Positions 6,978-15,812 of a DNA stretch of 64,000 nt are shown one piece after another. The notes under the pieces were generated by a model, which was not told the origin of the DNA, searched no databases, and was given only the letters and a program-made list of their open reading frames with translations. The translations under genes and the position numbers were made by a program. Within the stretch, counting starts at the first letter, position 1. The number at the start of each line of letters is the position of its first letter. The stretch is from Nocardioides sp. CER19 (GTDB taxonomy: Bacteria; Actinomycetota; Actinomycetes; Propionibacteriales; Nocardioidaceae), in contig NZ_JARVWS010000002.1 in the NCBI RefSeq assembly GCF_029846275.1, positions 310,001 to 374,000 on the forward strand, read 5' to 3'.

Positions 6978-9900
6978 GTGTTCGGACGGCGGTATGAGGG
7001 GAGTCGGGCACCGGGCCTGCGCCGCAAGGCGGCCCGGCGGGTCGGCGTGGCCCTGGCGGTGGTGATCGCGGCCCTGGTGATCCCGGCGGCGCCAGCTCTC
7101 GCTGCGCCTTGCACCGAGCCGCAGAACGACCCGGTGTCGCCGGCTCTCTGGGGCGGGTTCGAGATCGACGGCAACCTGTGCTCGAACACGACGGGCACGA
7201 CCGGCAGCCTCGAGTGGGACACGGTGGGCGGCCAGCCGGTCGCCACTGACCCGGTCGGCAGCACCGACATCTCGGCGTTCACCGGCGGGGCGGACGAGAG
7301 CAGCGGGCCGAACTGGACCGTGGCCCAGAGCACCAACGCCAGCGGCATACCGCCGGGGCAATCGCGAGATGACGTCGGGAACGTCTACGCGTCCACCCAG
7401 GTGACGGGCGGCGATGTGTTCGCCTACTTCGGCGTCGAGCTCGAAGGCGGTAGCGGCACGGCCAGCCTGCACCTGGAGCTGAACCAGAAGCCGAACGACG
7501 ACCCCTCCTGCCCTCGGGGCACCCGCGGAGTACCCAGCCCCTGCCGCACCGTCGGCGACCTGCTGCTCGCGTTCGACAAGAGCGGCGGCAGCCCGATCAC
7601 CCTCGCGCGCGTGTGGAGGTGGAGCGGCTCGGCGTGGGTCGAGCTGCCCGATCTCGCCGGGGTGGCGGCCGGGCGGGCCAACAACGCCAACGTCACGACA
7701 CTCGACAACCGGACGCTGACGGCGGGTCGGTTCGGAGAGGTTGCTGTCAACCTCACCAACCTCTTCGGTCCGGCCAGCTGCAGCGGGAACTACGGCACGC
7801 TGAACGTGCGCACGAGCGCCTCGACGTCGCTCACCTCCGGCCTGATCGACTGGGTCCGCCCGATCGATCTCAGCGTCCCCAGCACGTGCCCCACGGTCGT
7901 CCTGCAGAAGCGCTGGGTGAACGGGTCCCCGGACGACACCGCCCGGCTGTCCGTCGACGGCGCCACCACCACTCCGGGGGCCGTGACGTCGACGGTGACC
8001 GCCGACACCGGCGCCACGTTCACCGACACCGTCAACCAGGCGATCGCTCCCGTCGAGCCGGGCTCCGTCGTCGACGTCGCGGAGGCCCTCGGGACCGCGA
8101 ACACCGGCGCCTACGGCAGCACGATCGGCTGCGACAACGGACTCCTCGCGCCGCCTCAGCCCGGCCGGGCCGGCTCGTTCACGATGCCCGCCACCGCGGA
8201 CGCGGGAACCACCGTCACCTGTACGTTCGTCAACACCCGCGCCCAGACCACCCTGACCTTGACCAAGGTGTGGGCGAGCTCGACACCCGGCGACACGGCC
8301 GACCTGACCATCGGCGCGTCCGAGCATGCACTGACCGGCCCGACCACGTCGACCGCGCCGACGACCACCACGATCAGCACGCCCGTGTTCTCGGGGGAGG
8401 CGGTCACCGTGGCCGAGGCGCTGGGTGACGCGAACGCCTCGTCCTACGAGGCCGTGACGGCATGCACCAATGTCGACGCCTTCGACCCCGGCGACTACGG
8501 CGCGTCGTTCGTCGTCCCGGACACGCCGACAGCGATCAGCTGCACGATCACGAACACTGCGGTCCCCGCCCGGTTGGTGCTGTCGAAGGAATGGGTGAGG
8601 GGCGCTCCGGCCGACAGCGCCGAGCTGACGATCACCGGCCCCGACGCCAGCGACTCTGCCGTGTCGATCGTCCCGGCCAGCCTCACGGGGCGCTCGACGG
8701 CCTCAGCGAGCCTGCCCATCATCGCCGGGCAGACGGTGACCCTCGCCGAGGCGCTGCCCGCCACCGGCCGCACCAACACCGGCACCTACGTGCCCACGAC
8801 GCTGGAGTGCAACGGCCAGCCGGTCGCGTTCGACCCGACCGCGACCGGGGCGACCGCCCAGTTCACCGTCCCGTCCTCCGCCCCGGTGAGCTGCGTCTAC
8901 AGCAACACCCGCCAGCAGGCGACAGTGGTCCTGCAGAAGCGGTGGGTCAACGGCGCCCTCGGTGACGCCGCCAACCTCTTCATCGCCGGCGCGAGGCAGA
9001 CCCGCCTCATCACCACCTCGACGGTGACGGAGGCGACCGGGCCCACCTTCACCGACGAGGTGAACCAGGCCCGGCTCGTGGTGCTCACCGGCAACCGGGC
9101 CACGCTGAGCGAGAGCCTCCAGGACGACAACACCGGCGCCTACGACGCATCGTCCCCGACGTGCGACAACGGGGTCGTCCCGGATGCAGCCGGATCCTTC
9201 GTCGTCACCGGGCCCCTGGCCGACACGGTGGTCACCTGCACGATCACCAACAGCCGGACCGCGGGCACCGTGACCGTGCACAAGATCTGGCACAACGGGG
9301 TGGCGGGCGATGTCGCACGCCTGACGATCGGCGGCGCCGCGGCTCCTGCCGACAGCACGTCGACCGTGCCGAGCCCAGCGCCGCCGGTCCTCGACGACAC
9401 CGGCCACCCGGCGGCCGCCCCGACCCTCTCCGGTCAGATCGTCACCGTCGCCGAGGAGCTCGGGACCGACAACACCGGCACCTACGACTCGAGGGTGGTC
9501 TGCGACAACGGCGTGTCCGGGACGTCCTCGGTCACCTTCGCCGTGGGCGCCGTTCCGGGCAGTGTCGCCTGCACGGTCGTCAACACCGCCCGGCCGACCC
9601 CGCCGACGCCGAGCACGCCCGTTCTCCGCACGGTCACCTCGGCCCGCAGGGTCACACCCGGGAGGGCGTTCTCAGACCGGATCCACGTGAGCCGGCTCGC
9701 CGGCGCACGAGGCGCCCAGGCCGTCGCGCGGCTGTATGGGCCCTACGCGTCCCGCGCGGCAGCCACCTGCACCGCCGCGACGCTGGCCCGGACCAGCACG
9801 GTGCACGTCACCAACGGCTGGAACCGGACACCGTCGGTCCGCGTCACGGCGCCGGGCATCTACACGTGGAGGGTCACCGTCCTCCCGAACGCCGCCAACC

Positions 9901-10472
9901 GAGCGGTCACCCATCCCTGCGGGGAGGTGGCCGAGACGACAGTGGTGGCCAAGCGCGCCTACGACGCACCGGCGATCGTCGCCGGCTTCTCCGGCACCGT
10001 CGACCCGTCGGAGCTCGACCGCAGCGTGCCCGTGACGATCCGGATGCCCGCCGTCGGCCTGCGCGCCGCGGTCCACGCCGAACGCGTGGCCCACGGAGAG
10101 ATGACGCTGCCCGGCGACGTCGGCGACGTGGGCTGGCTGCGGAAGTCAGCGGGGTTCGCCGACAAGATCGGCACCACCGTCGTCGCCGGCCACGTCTCGG
10201 ACCGGCACGACCACCCCGGCGCGATGTTCCGCCTCAGCCGGGCCCATGCCGGGCAGCGGGTCACGGTCCGGCAGGGCGCGAACCGGGTCCGGTTCGAGGT
10301 GGTGGGCACGAAGGTCTTCGACCGGCGCCACCCGCTCCCGCAGCGCTACTTCGCCACCACCGGTGCGCACCGTCTGGTCCTGGTCAGCTGCACCGATCGG
10401 GTCGTCTTCCCCAACGGGCACTTCCACTACACGCGCTACGTCGTGGTCGTCGCCAAGCAGCTGCGCCGATAG
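6978..10472 (+). CDS. secreted multi-repeat (CnaB-like) surface protein with C-terminal sortase domain
   Basis: 1164 aa, GTG with GGGGAGG five bases upstream. Residues 1-42 form a signal peptide (Arg-rich start, hydrophobic core, ALA-APC end). Residues 45-300 form a beta-rich cap domain. Five repeats follow (about 305-870), each opening like VVLQKRWVNG and closing like CTFVNT. Each keeps the Lys (KRW/KVW/KEW/KIW), the Glu (VAEAL/LSESL) and the terminal Asn of CnaB-type intramolecular isopeptide bonds. After a Pro-rich linker and another beta domain, residues about 1005-1164 form a sortase fold with His1072 (VVAGHVS), Cys1138 (LVSCTD) and Arg1153 (HYTRY), the complete catalytic triad. It is probably a stiff surface stalk ending in a class E/F-like sortase. 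Whether it still catalyses transpeptidation is unknown. Confidence 0.85.
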   Translation: MFGRRYEGSRAPGLRRKAARRVGVALAVVIAALVIPAAPALAAPCTEPQNDPVSPALWGGFEIDGNLCSNTTGTTGSLEWDTVGGQPVATDPVGSTDISAFTGGADESSGPNWTVAQSTNASGIPPGQSRDDVGNVYASTQVTGGDVFAYFGVELEGGSGTASLHLELNQKPNDDPSCPRGTRGVPSPCRTVGDLLLAFDKSGGSPITLARVWRWSGSAWVELPDLAGVAAGRANNANVTTLDNRTLTAGRFGEVAVNLTNLFGPASCSGNYGTLNVRTSASTSLTSGLIDWVRPIDLSVPSTCPTVVLQKRWVNGSPDDTARLSVDGATTTPGAVTSTVTADTGATFTDTVNQAIAPVEPGSVVDVAEALGTANTGAYGSTIGCDNGLLAPPQPGRAGSFTMPATADAGTTVTCTFVNTRAQTTLTLTKVWASSTPGDTADLTIGASEHALTGPTTSTAPTTTTISTPVFSGEAVTVAEALGDANASSYEAVTACTNVDAFDPGDYGASFVVPDTPTAISCTITNTAVPARLVLSKEWVRGAPADSAELTITGPDASDSAVSIVPASLTGRSTASASLPIIAGQTVTLAEALPATGRTNTGTYVPTTLECNGQPVAFDPTATGATAQFTVPSSAPVSCVYSNTRQQATVVLQKRWVNGALGDAANLFIAGARQTRLITTSTVTEATGPTFTDEVNQARLVVLTGNRATLSESLQDDNTGAYDASSPTCDNGVVPDAAGSFVVTGPLADTVVTCTITNSRTAGTVTVHKIWHNGVAGDVARLTIGGAAAPADSTSTVPSPAPPVLDDTGHPAAAPTLSGQIVTVAEELGTDNTGTYDSRVVCDNGVSGTSSVTFAVGAVPGSVACTVVNTARPTPPTPSTPVLRTVTSARRVTPGRAFSDRIHVSRLAGARGAQAVARLYGPYASRAAATCTAATLARTSTVHVTNGWNRTPSVRVTAPGIYTWRVTVLPNAANRAVTHPCGEVAETTVVAKRAYDAPAIVAGFSGTVDPSELDRSVPVTIRMPAVGLRAAVHAERVAHGEMTLPGDVGDVGWLRKSAGFADKIGTTVVAGHVSDRHDHPGAMFRLSRAHAGQRVTVRQGANRVRFEVVGTKVFDRRHPLPQRYFATTGAHRLVLVSCTDRVVFPNGHFHYTRYVVVVAKQLRR

Positions 10473-10538
10473 CGGCGGCGCGGGACCGCCACCGTTGTGT
10501 GCGCGAGCGCTCGTGCTCCGACCGGCGAAGATGGCGCC

Positions 10539-11735
10539 ATGACCGTGGACCTCGACCGCATCCGCCGCGACTTCCCGGCTCTCGACCAGGAGATCGCCTA
10601 CTTCGACGGGCCTGGCGGCACCCAGGTCCCACGCCAGGTGGCCCAGGCGATGGCGGCGGCCATGACGTCAGGCATCTCCAACCGTGGACGGGTCACCGCC
10701 GCCGAGCGGCGTGCCGACGACGTCGTGACCGGCGCGCGCCAGGCCATCGCCGACCTGCTCGGATGCGCCCCGGGCGGGGTCGTGTTCGGGCGCTCGATGA
10801 CCCAGGCGACGTACGACGTCTCGCGGGCGCTCGCGAAGGAGTGGGTGCCGGGGGACGAGGTCGTGGTGACACGTCTCGACCACGACGCGAACGTGCGGCC
10901 GTGGGTGCAGAGCGCCGGCGCGGCGGGGGCGACGGTGCGCTGGGTGGGGTTCGACCGGGAGACCGGGGAGCTGACCGTCGACGACGTCCGCGCGGAGCTG
11001 TCCGACCGCACCAAGCTGGTCGCCGTCACCGGCGCGTCGAACGTGCTCGGCACCCGCCCCGACCTGCCGGCCATCGCCGACGTGGTGCACGAGGCCGGCG
11101 CCTACCTGTACGTCGACGGGGTCCACCTGACGCCGCACGTCCCGATCGACGTGGCGGCGACGGGCGCCGACTTCTACGCCTGCTCGCCCTACAAGTTCTT
11201 CGGGCCGCACCACGGCGTCGTCGTCGCCGCGCCCGAGCTCCTGGAGCGACTCCACCCGGACAAGCTGCTGCCCTCCGCCGACGCGGTGCCCGAGAGGTTC
11301 GAGCTGGGCACGCTGCCCTACGAGGCGCTCGCCGGCACGACCGCCGCGGTCGACTACCTCGCCGGGCTCGCCTCGGACGCCCCCGACCGCCGGACCCGGG
11401 TGCTCGAGTCGATGCGCGCGATCGAGGAGCACGAGGACCGGCTGTTCGACCTGCTGCTCGGCGGCCTCCGGCAGATCGGCGGCGTCACCGTGCACGGAGC
11501 ACCTCGGCGCCGTACCCCGACGGCGTTCTTCTCGGTCGCCGGCCATGAGGGTCGCGAGGTCTACGAGCACCTCGCGTCAGTGGGGGTCAACGCGCCAGCC
11601 AGCAACTTCTACGCGATCGAGGCGTCCCGCTGGCTCGGCCTCGGAGACAGCGGCGCGGTGCGCGCGGGCCTCGCGCCCTACAGCAGCGACGAGGACGTGG
11701 AGCGGCTCCTCGCAGGCGTCGCCGAGGTCTGCTGA
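10539..11735 (+). CDS. cysteine desulfurase-like PLP enzyme (TIGR01976-type)
   Basis: 398 aa from ATG 10539; an upstream in-frame start would add 14 unlikely residues. It is a fold-type I aminotransferase-class V protein with YFDGPGGTQVPRQV near the N-terminus, DHDANVRPW in the middle, and the PLP Lys219 in SPYKFFGPHHG. This matches the cysteine desulfurase-like subfamily whose substrate is not defined, rather than NifS/SufS partners of Fe-S assembly; no suf or isc genes are nearby. Isolated gene. Confidence 0.85.
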   Translation: MTVDLDRIRRDFPALDQEIAYFDGPGGTQVPRQVAQAMAAAMTSGISNRGRVTAAERRADDVVTGARQAIADLLGCAPGGVVFGRSMTQATYDVSRALAKEWVPGDEVVVTRLDHDANVRPWVQSAGAAGATVRWVGFDRETGELTVDDVRAELSDRTKLVAVTGASNVLGTRPDLPAIADVVHEAGAYLYVDGVHLTPHVPIDVAATGADFYACSPYKFFGPHHGVVVAAPELLERLHPDKLLPSADAVPERFELGTLPYEALAGTTAAVDYLAGLASDAPDRRTRVLESMRAIEEHEDRLFDLLLGGLRQIGGVTVHGAPRRRTPTAFFSVAGHEGREVYEHLASVGVNAPASNFYAIEASRWLGLGDSGAVRAGLAPYSSDEDVERLLAGVAEVC

Positions 11736-11878
11736 GCGACCGTCTGTCCAACCCTCGGAGGTCGACGAGCGGCGGGCACCTGCGCCGTCAGCCGGCGGGA
11801 TGTCGAACGGAGCGGGTCCTCTCCGTAGAGGAGGTGAGGGGCACGGACCGGTGCCTCGCGACCACGAGGAGGGCAACC

Positions 11879-12451
11879 ATGACCACGACCTACACCTTCG
11901 ACGTCTTCACCAGCCTCGACGGCTACGGCACCGCGACGGGCGGGTGGAGCGGCTACTGGGGCAAGCAGGGCCCCGAGCTGCTCGACCACCGGCTCGCGCA
12001 GTACTGCGCGCAGCAGCGCATGGTCTTCGGCGCCAACACCTACCGGACGTTCACCTCGCTGCTGGCTGCGAACACCGAGGAGACGCTGCACGACCCGTGG
12101 GTGACCCGGATGCTGAGCCTGCCGGCGACGTTCGTGTCGACCACGCTGGAGGAGCCCCTCGACTGGCCGGACGCGACGCTCGTGAAGGGCGACGCCGTCG
12201 ACGTCGTCGGCCGCCTCAAGGAGGAGTCCGACGTGCCGTTGCGCTCCCACGGCAGCCTGTCGATGAACCGGGCGCTGATGGCCGCGGGCCTCGTCGACCT
12301 CGTGCAGGTGACGGTGTTCCCCGTCGTCACCGGTCAGACGGGCGCGACGCCGGTCTTCGAGGGCGCCGCGGACTTCGACCTGGAGCTGGTCAGCACCCGC
12401 ACGCTCGACGGCCGGACGCAGGAGCTCGTCTACCGGCCGACGCTCCACTGA
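11879..12451 (+). CDS. dihydrofolate reductase family (RibD C-terminal-like) protein
   Basis: 190 aa, ATG preceded by GAGGAGGG. It shows the RibD_C/DHFR-like pattern: TFDVFTSLDGYG at the N-terminus, RMVFGANTYRTF (residues about 47-58), HGSLSMNRALMAAGLVD and a C-terminal VFPVVTGQTGATPVFEG. Members are NADPH-dependent reductases, mostly of unknown substrate; it is not the canonical folA. It stands alone, although the GAF-ANTAR gene follows on the same strand after 177 bases. Confidence 0.85.
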   Translation: MTTTYTFDVFTSLDGYGTATGGWSGYWGKQGPELLDHRLAQYCAQQRMVFGANTYRTFTSLLAANTEETLHDPWVTRMLSLPATFVSTTLEEPLDWPDATLVKGDAVDVVGRLKEESDVPLRSHGSLSMNRALMAAGLVDLVQVTVFPVVTGQTGATPVFEGAADFDLELVSTRTLDGRTQELVYRPTLH

Positions 12452-12628
12452 CGTCACGATGCGGCTACCTCGCAGGCGCCACCGGCCTCGGCGGCCGCCC
12501 GCGGACCAGCGGCTCGGGCAGCCGGACGACCACCGGCGTCAGCGAGGAACGACCGGCAGAAGCGGCGCGAACGCTCCGATGCGGGTTCGGGTACCGGCAC
12601 CTCCAACGACCGAAGGAGGAGACAGCCG

Positions 12629-13360
12629 GTGGCACCCATGGAGCCCATCCCGGAGACGCTCGAGGCCCTCACCGAGCTCGAGTCGACCGACGACGAAGGA
12701 GTGCGGCTCCGCCAGCTCATGAGCCTGGGCGCTCGGGCCAAGGACGTCGTCCCCGACCTGGTCGGGGTGAGCATCGCGCGCGTCGACCACGGGCTCACCT
12801 TCACGCTGGTCGCGAGCGCCCGCGAGATAGCGGTCCTCGACGCCATCCAGTACGCCGCCGGGGGACCGTGCGTCGACGGGGCGTTCGCCCAGAAGCCGCA
12901 CGCCTTCGACACTGCGGACGTCCTCGACGAGGAACGGTGGCGACTGTTCTCCGAGGCGACCGCTGCCCGCGCCGTGCGCAGCACGCTGACCCTGCCGGTC
13001 ACCGACGGCGACCACGTGATCGGCAGCGTCAACCTCTACGCCGCCTCCGGGCGTGCCTTCGGCGGTCACTATGACGAGCTGGCCCGGATCTTCGGGGCCT
13101 GGGCGATCGGGGCGGTCGCCAACGCCGACCTGTCGTTCAACACCCGACGCGAGGCCGAGGCGACCCCGAGCCGCCTCCGGGAGCGCCACGCCGTGGAGGA
13201 GGCGGCCACCATCATCGCCGGTGAGCGCGACGTCGACCTCGAGGCGGCGGAGGAGATCCTGCACGACTCGGCCACCCAGGCCGGCGTGGACATCGTCGAG
13301 CTGGCACGTCAGGTGCTCCGGGCCCGCGGGCAGCGCGAGGACAACGGCAACGGCGCGTGA
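12629..13360 (+). CDS. GAF-ANTAR RNA-binding antitermination regulator
   Basis: 243 aa. GTG 12629 is chosen because AAGGAGG lies nine bases upstream; the in-frame ATG nine bases later would sit too far from it. A GAF domain covers residues about 20-160 (IQYAAGGPCVDGAF, LTLPVTDGDHVIGSVNLYA). An ANTAR-type three-helix module covers about 180-235 (RERHAVEEAATIIAG, then ILHDSATQAGVDIVELARQVL). ANTAR domains bind paired hairpins in nascent RNA and prevent termination; GAF domains sense small ligands. In actinobacteria such proteins are common stress regulators. No target hairpin pair is obvious close by. Confidence 0.8.
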   Translation: MAPMEPIPETLEALTELESTDDEGVRLRQLMSLGARAKDVVPDLVGVSIARVDHGLTFTLVASAREIAVLDAIQYAAGGPCVDGAFAQKPHAFDTADVLDEERWRLFSEATAARAVRSTLTLPVTDGDHVIGSVNLYAASGRAFGGHYDELARIFGAWAIGAVANADLSFNTRREAEATPSRLRERHAVEEAATIIAGERDVDLEAAEEILHDSATQAGVDIVELARQVLRARGQREDNGNGA

Positions 13361-13441
13361 TCGGCGGGCGACGTACGACGACGCGCGTGCCTGACGTGGG
13401 CACCCGGTCGGTCCGGTCCGGCGGGCCGGGAGAATAGGCGC

Positions 13442-15064
13442 GTGGACGTCTCGACGGTGCTCGTGCTGGTGCTCGCGGCTGTCGCGGCGATCGTGGTCAC
13501 TCACCGGGTCGCGGAGCGCACGGGACTGCCGGCGCCGGCGGTGCTGACCGTCGTCGGCATCTGCTACGCACTGCTGCCCGGTCCCAACGCCGAGCTCGAC
13601 CCGCACGTGGTCCTCACCCTGGTCATCCCGCCGCTGCTCTACAGCGCGGCGCTGAACTCCAGCCTGCGCGGGATCCGCGACAACCTGCGCACCGTCATCA
13701 GCCTGTCGGTGCTGCTGGTCCTGGCGACGGCCCTGCTGGTGGGCGCGGGCTTCGCGCTCTTCGTCACCGGCGCGACCCTGGCCGCCGGCGTGGCGCTGGG
13801 CGCCGCGATCGCACCGCCCGACCCGGTCGCCGCTCTCGCCGTCGGCCGCAAGGTGGGTCTGCCGCCGCGGCTGCTCTCGCTCATCCAGGGCGAGGGCCTC
13901 CTCAACGACGCGACCGCGCTGACGGTGCTCACGGTCGCCGCCTCGGCGGCCACCGGCAGCGGGTTCTCGGCCTGGTCGGCACTGGGCCGGTTCATCGAGG
14001 CCGCTGCCGGCGGCGTCGCGGTCGGACTGCTCGTCGCGTACGCCGTCCGCTGGCTGCGCCGGTGGTCCCAGGAGCCGCTGGTCCTCAACGCGGTGTCGCT
14101 GGTGACGCCGTTCGTGGCCTACCTCCTCGGCGAGGAGATCCACGTGTCCGGCGTGCTCGCGGTCGTGATCGCCGGGCTCGCCATCGGCCACCAGGGGTCG
14201 CGCAGCGTCTCCGGCGCGAGCCGGCTCCAGGTCAACGCCGTGTGGCAGCTGATCGACTTCATCCTCGAGGGCATGGTCTTCCTGCTCATCGGCCAGCAGC
14301 TGCCCACGGTCGTCCGCGGTCTCGACCACTACGACGTCTCGACGGTCGTGATCGCCTCCGCGATCAGCGTCGGCGTCGTCCTGCTCCTGCGGCCGCTGTG
14401 GTTGCTCGTGACGCAGTTCATGCCGCGGCGGCTGCACGCGCGCCTCGGCGGCGAGGGCAGCGAGCGGCTCACGGCCCGCGAGGTGCTCGTGCTCAGCTGG
14501 GCCGGCACCCGCGGGGTGATCACGCTCGCGGCGATCTACACGCTCCCGCTGGTCACCGACTCGGGGGCGCCCTTCCCCGATCGCGACCTCCTGCTCTTCT
14601 GCGCGTTCCTGGTCGTGCTCGTCACCCTGGTCGGGCAGGGCACGACGTTCGCGCCGCTGGTCACCGCCGTCGGGCTGCGGGCCAACCCCGTCGACCAGGC
14701 GAGGCTGCGCAACGAGGCGCGCTCGGCGGCCGCGCGGGCGGGGCTCGACCGGCTCAACGAGCTGCAGGAGACCAAGCACGAGGCGGACGAGGACGAGGCC
14801 TTCGCCGCGCTGCGGGCGCAGATCGAGAACCGTCTCGACCGCTACCAGCGGCGGCTCGAGTCGCTGGAGGACGCCGACGACGTCATCCCCACGAACCCGG
14901 AGTACGAGGCCGCCTTGCGCCTCCACGCCGCGGTCATCGACGCGGAGCGCGAGGAGCTGCTGCGACTGCGGGAGATCGGGCAGCTGCCGGACTCGAGCCT
15001 GCGCGTGCTCGAGCACGAGCTCGACCACCGCGAGGTGCTGCTGCCGCAGCGCCACCCGCGCTGA
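13442..15064 (+). CDS. CPA1-family Na+/H+ (cation/proton) antiporter
   Basis: 540 aa from GTG. About 12 hydrophobic helices fill residues 1-410, followed by a charged cytoplasmic tail (about 420-540) rich in Glu/Arg with coiled-coil character. Family marks are IPPLLYSAAL, AIAPPDPVAALAV and GEGLLNDATALTVL, which carries the Asp of the NhaP/NHE ion-binding site (NDA), and SWAGTRGVITLA in a late helix. It exchanges cations for protons across the membrane. No partner gene is in the operon. Confidence 0.9.
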   Translation: MDVSTVLVLVLAAVAAIVVTHRVAERTGLPAPAVLTVVGICYALLPGPNAELDPHVVLTLVIPPLLYSAALNSSLRGIRDNLRTVISLSVLLVLATALLVGAGFALFVTGATLAAGVALGAAIAPPDPVAALAVGRKVGLPPRLLSLIQGEGLLNDATALTVLTVAASAATGSGFSAWSALGRFIEAAAGGVAVGLLVAYAVRWLRRWSQEPLVLNAVSLVTPFVAYLLGEEIHVSGVLAVVIAGLAIGHQGSRSVSGASRLQVNAVWQLIDFILEGMVFLLIGQQLPTVVRGLDHYDVSTVVIASAISVGVVLLLRPLWLLVTQFMPRRLHARLGGEGSERLTAREVLVLSWAGTRGVITLAAIYTLPLVTDSGAPFPDRDLLLFCAFLVVLVTLVGQGTTFAPLVTAVGLRANPVDQARLRNEARSAAARAGLDRLNELQETKHEADEDEAFAALRAQIENRLDRYQRRLESLEDADDVIPTNPEYEAALRLHAAVIDAEREELLRLREIGQLPDSSLRVLEHELDHREVLLPQRHPR

Positions 15065-15092
15065 GGCGTCGCCCGAACGTGGGGGAGGGCTG

Positions 15093-15647
15093 TCAGGGAC
15101 GGAGAGCGGCCAGCGCCAGGTTGGTGTAGCGCTCCCAGGTCGCCGGGTCGGTCACGCCGAGCTCGAGGAGCACGTGCGCGGTCCCCCCGACGAGGACCTG
15201 GAGGTCCATCATCGTGACGTCGTCGCGGAGGGTGCCCTGCTGCCGGCCGAGGTCGAGGATCCGCTCGGCGCTGCTGTCGGTCGCGCTGTCCGGCTCCCAG
15301 TCCTCCATCCGGGTGAGGACCTCGACCATGAGCCGGTCCTTGGCCAGCCGCGTGGTGATGGCGAGCACCGCCTCGGACAGGGCACGGTAGGCGTCGACCT
15401 CGGCCTCCTCGGCGGCGGCCGTGATGACCGACTGCAACCAGCCGAGGTGCAGCTGGGCGATCGCGTCGATGAGGTCGGCCTTGGCGGGATAGCTCCTGTA
15501 GACCGTGGCCTTGCCGACGCCGGCACGCGCGGCGATCTCCGGGACGGTGGCGTCGAGCCCCTGCTCGGTGAACACCTCGATGGCGGCGGCCAGCACGCGC
15601 TCGTGGTTGCGCCGGGCGTCGGCGCGGCGACCGGACCAGTCCTCCAC
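15093..15647 (-). CDS. TetR-family repressor of the MMPL transporter
   Basis: 184 aa from GTG 15647, with GGGAG upstream. The helix-turn-helix spans about residues 30-55 (VPEIAARAGVGKATVYRSYPAKADLIDAI). The C-terminal domain is a variable ligand-binding helix bundle. It is divergent from the MMPL gene. The 165-base gap holds two copies of a GGACC-N4-GGTCC palindrome, the likely binding sites for control of both genes. Confidence 0.9.
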   Translation of the reverse strand: MEDWSGRRADARRNHERVLAAAIEVFTEQGLDATVPEIAARAGVGKATVYRSYPAKADLIDAIAQLHLGWLQSVITAAAEEAEVDAYRALSEAVLAITTRLAKDRLMVEVLTRMEDWEPDSATDSSAERILDLGRQQGTLRDDVTMMDLQVLVGGTAHVLLELGVTDPATWERYTNLALAALRP

Positions 15648-15732
15648 CGTGGGGCTCCCTTCTCTCGGCCCGAAGTCTCGCAGGCGAGGTCGGGCACCGA
15701 CACATCGTGACCGGGTTCACCGGGCGACAACT

Positions 15733-15746
15733 GGACCGATGGGTCC
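15733..15746. promoter_or_regulatory. palindromic operator copy 1 (GGACCgatgGGTCC)
   Basis: A perfect inverted repeat inside the longer direct repeat AACTGGACCGATGGGTCCG. The second copy starts exactly 40 bases downstream. It lies between the divergent tetR and MMPL genes and is presumably bound by the TetR dimer. Confidence 0.75.
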
Positions 15747-15772
15747 GGTTAACCCTAGGCTGAGCGATAACT

Positions 15773-15786
15773 GGACCGATGGGTCC
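15773..15786. promoter_or_regulatory. palindromic operator copy 2 (GGACCgatgGGTCC)
   Basis: Identical core to the copy at 15733, with identical AACT and TCCG flanks, 27 bases before the MMPL start codon. The 40-base spacing is close to four helical turns, so two dimers could bind on one face of the DNA. Confidence 0.75.
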
Positions 15787-15812
15787 GATTCGTACGTTCT
15801 GGGAGAGCTCCG

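Noticed and set aside
12539-15055. Long minus-strand open frames across the antiporter and similar regions
   Set aside because: High GC3 on one strand creates long antisense frames; composition is Arg/Asp/Glu-rich without domains and they overlap confidently identified genes.
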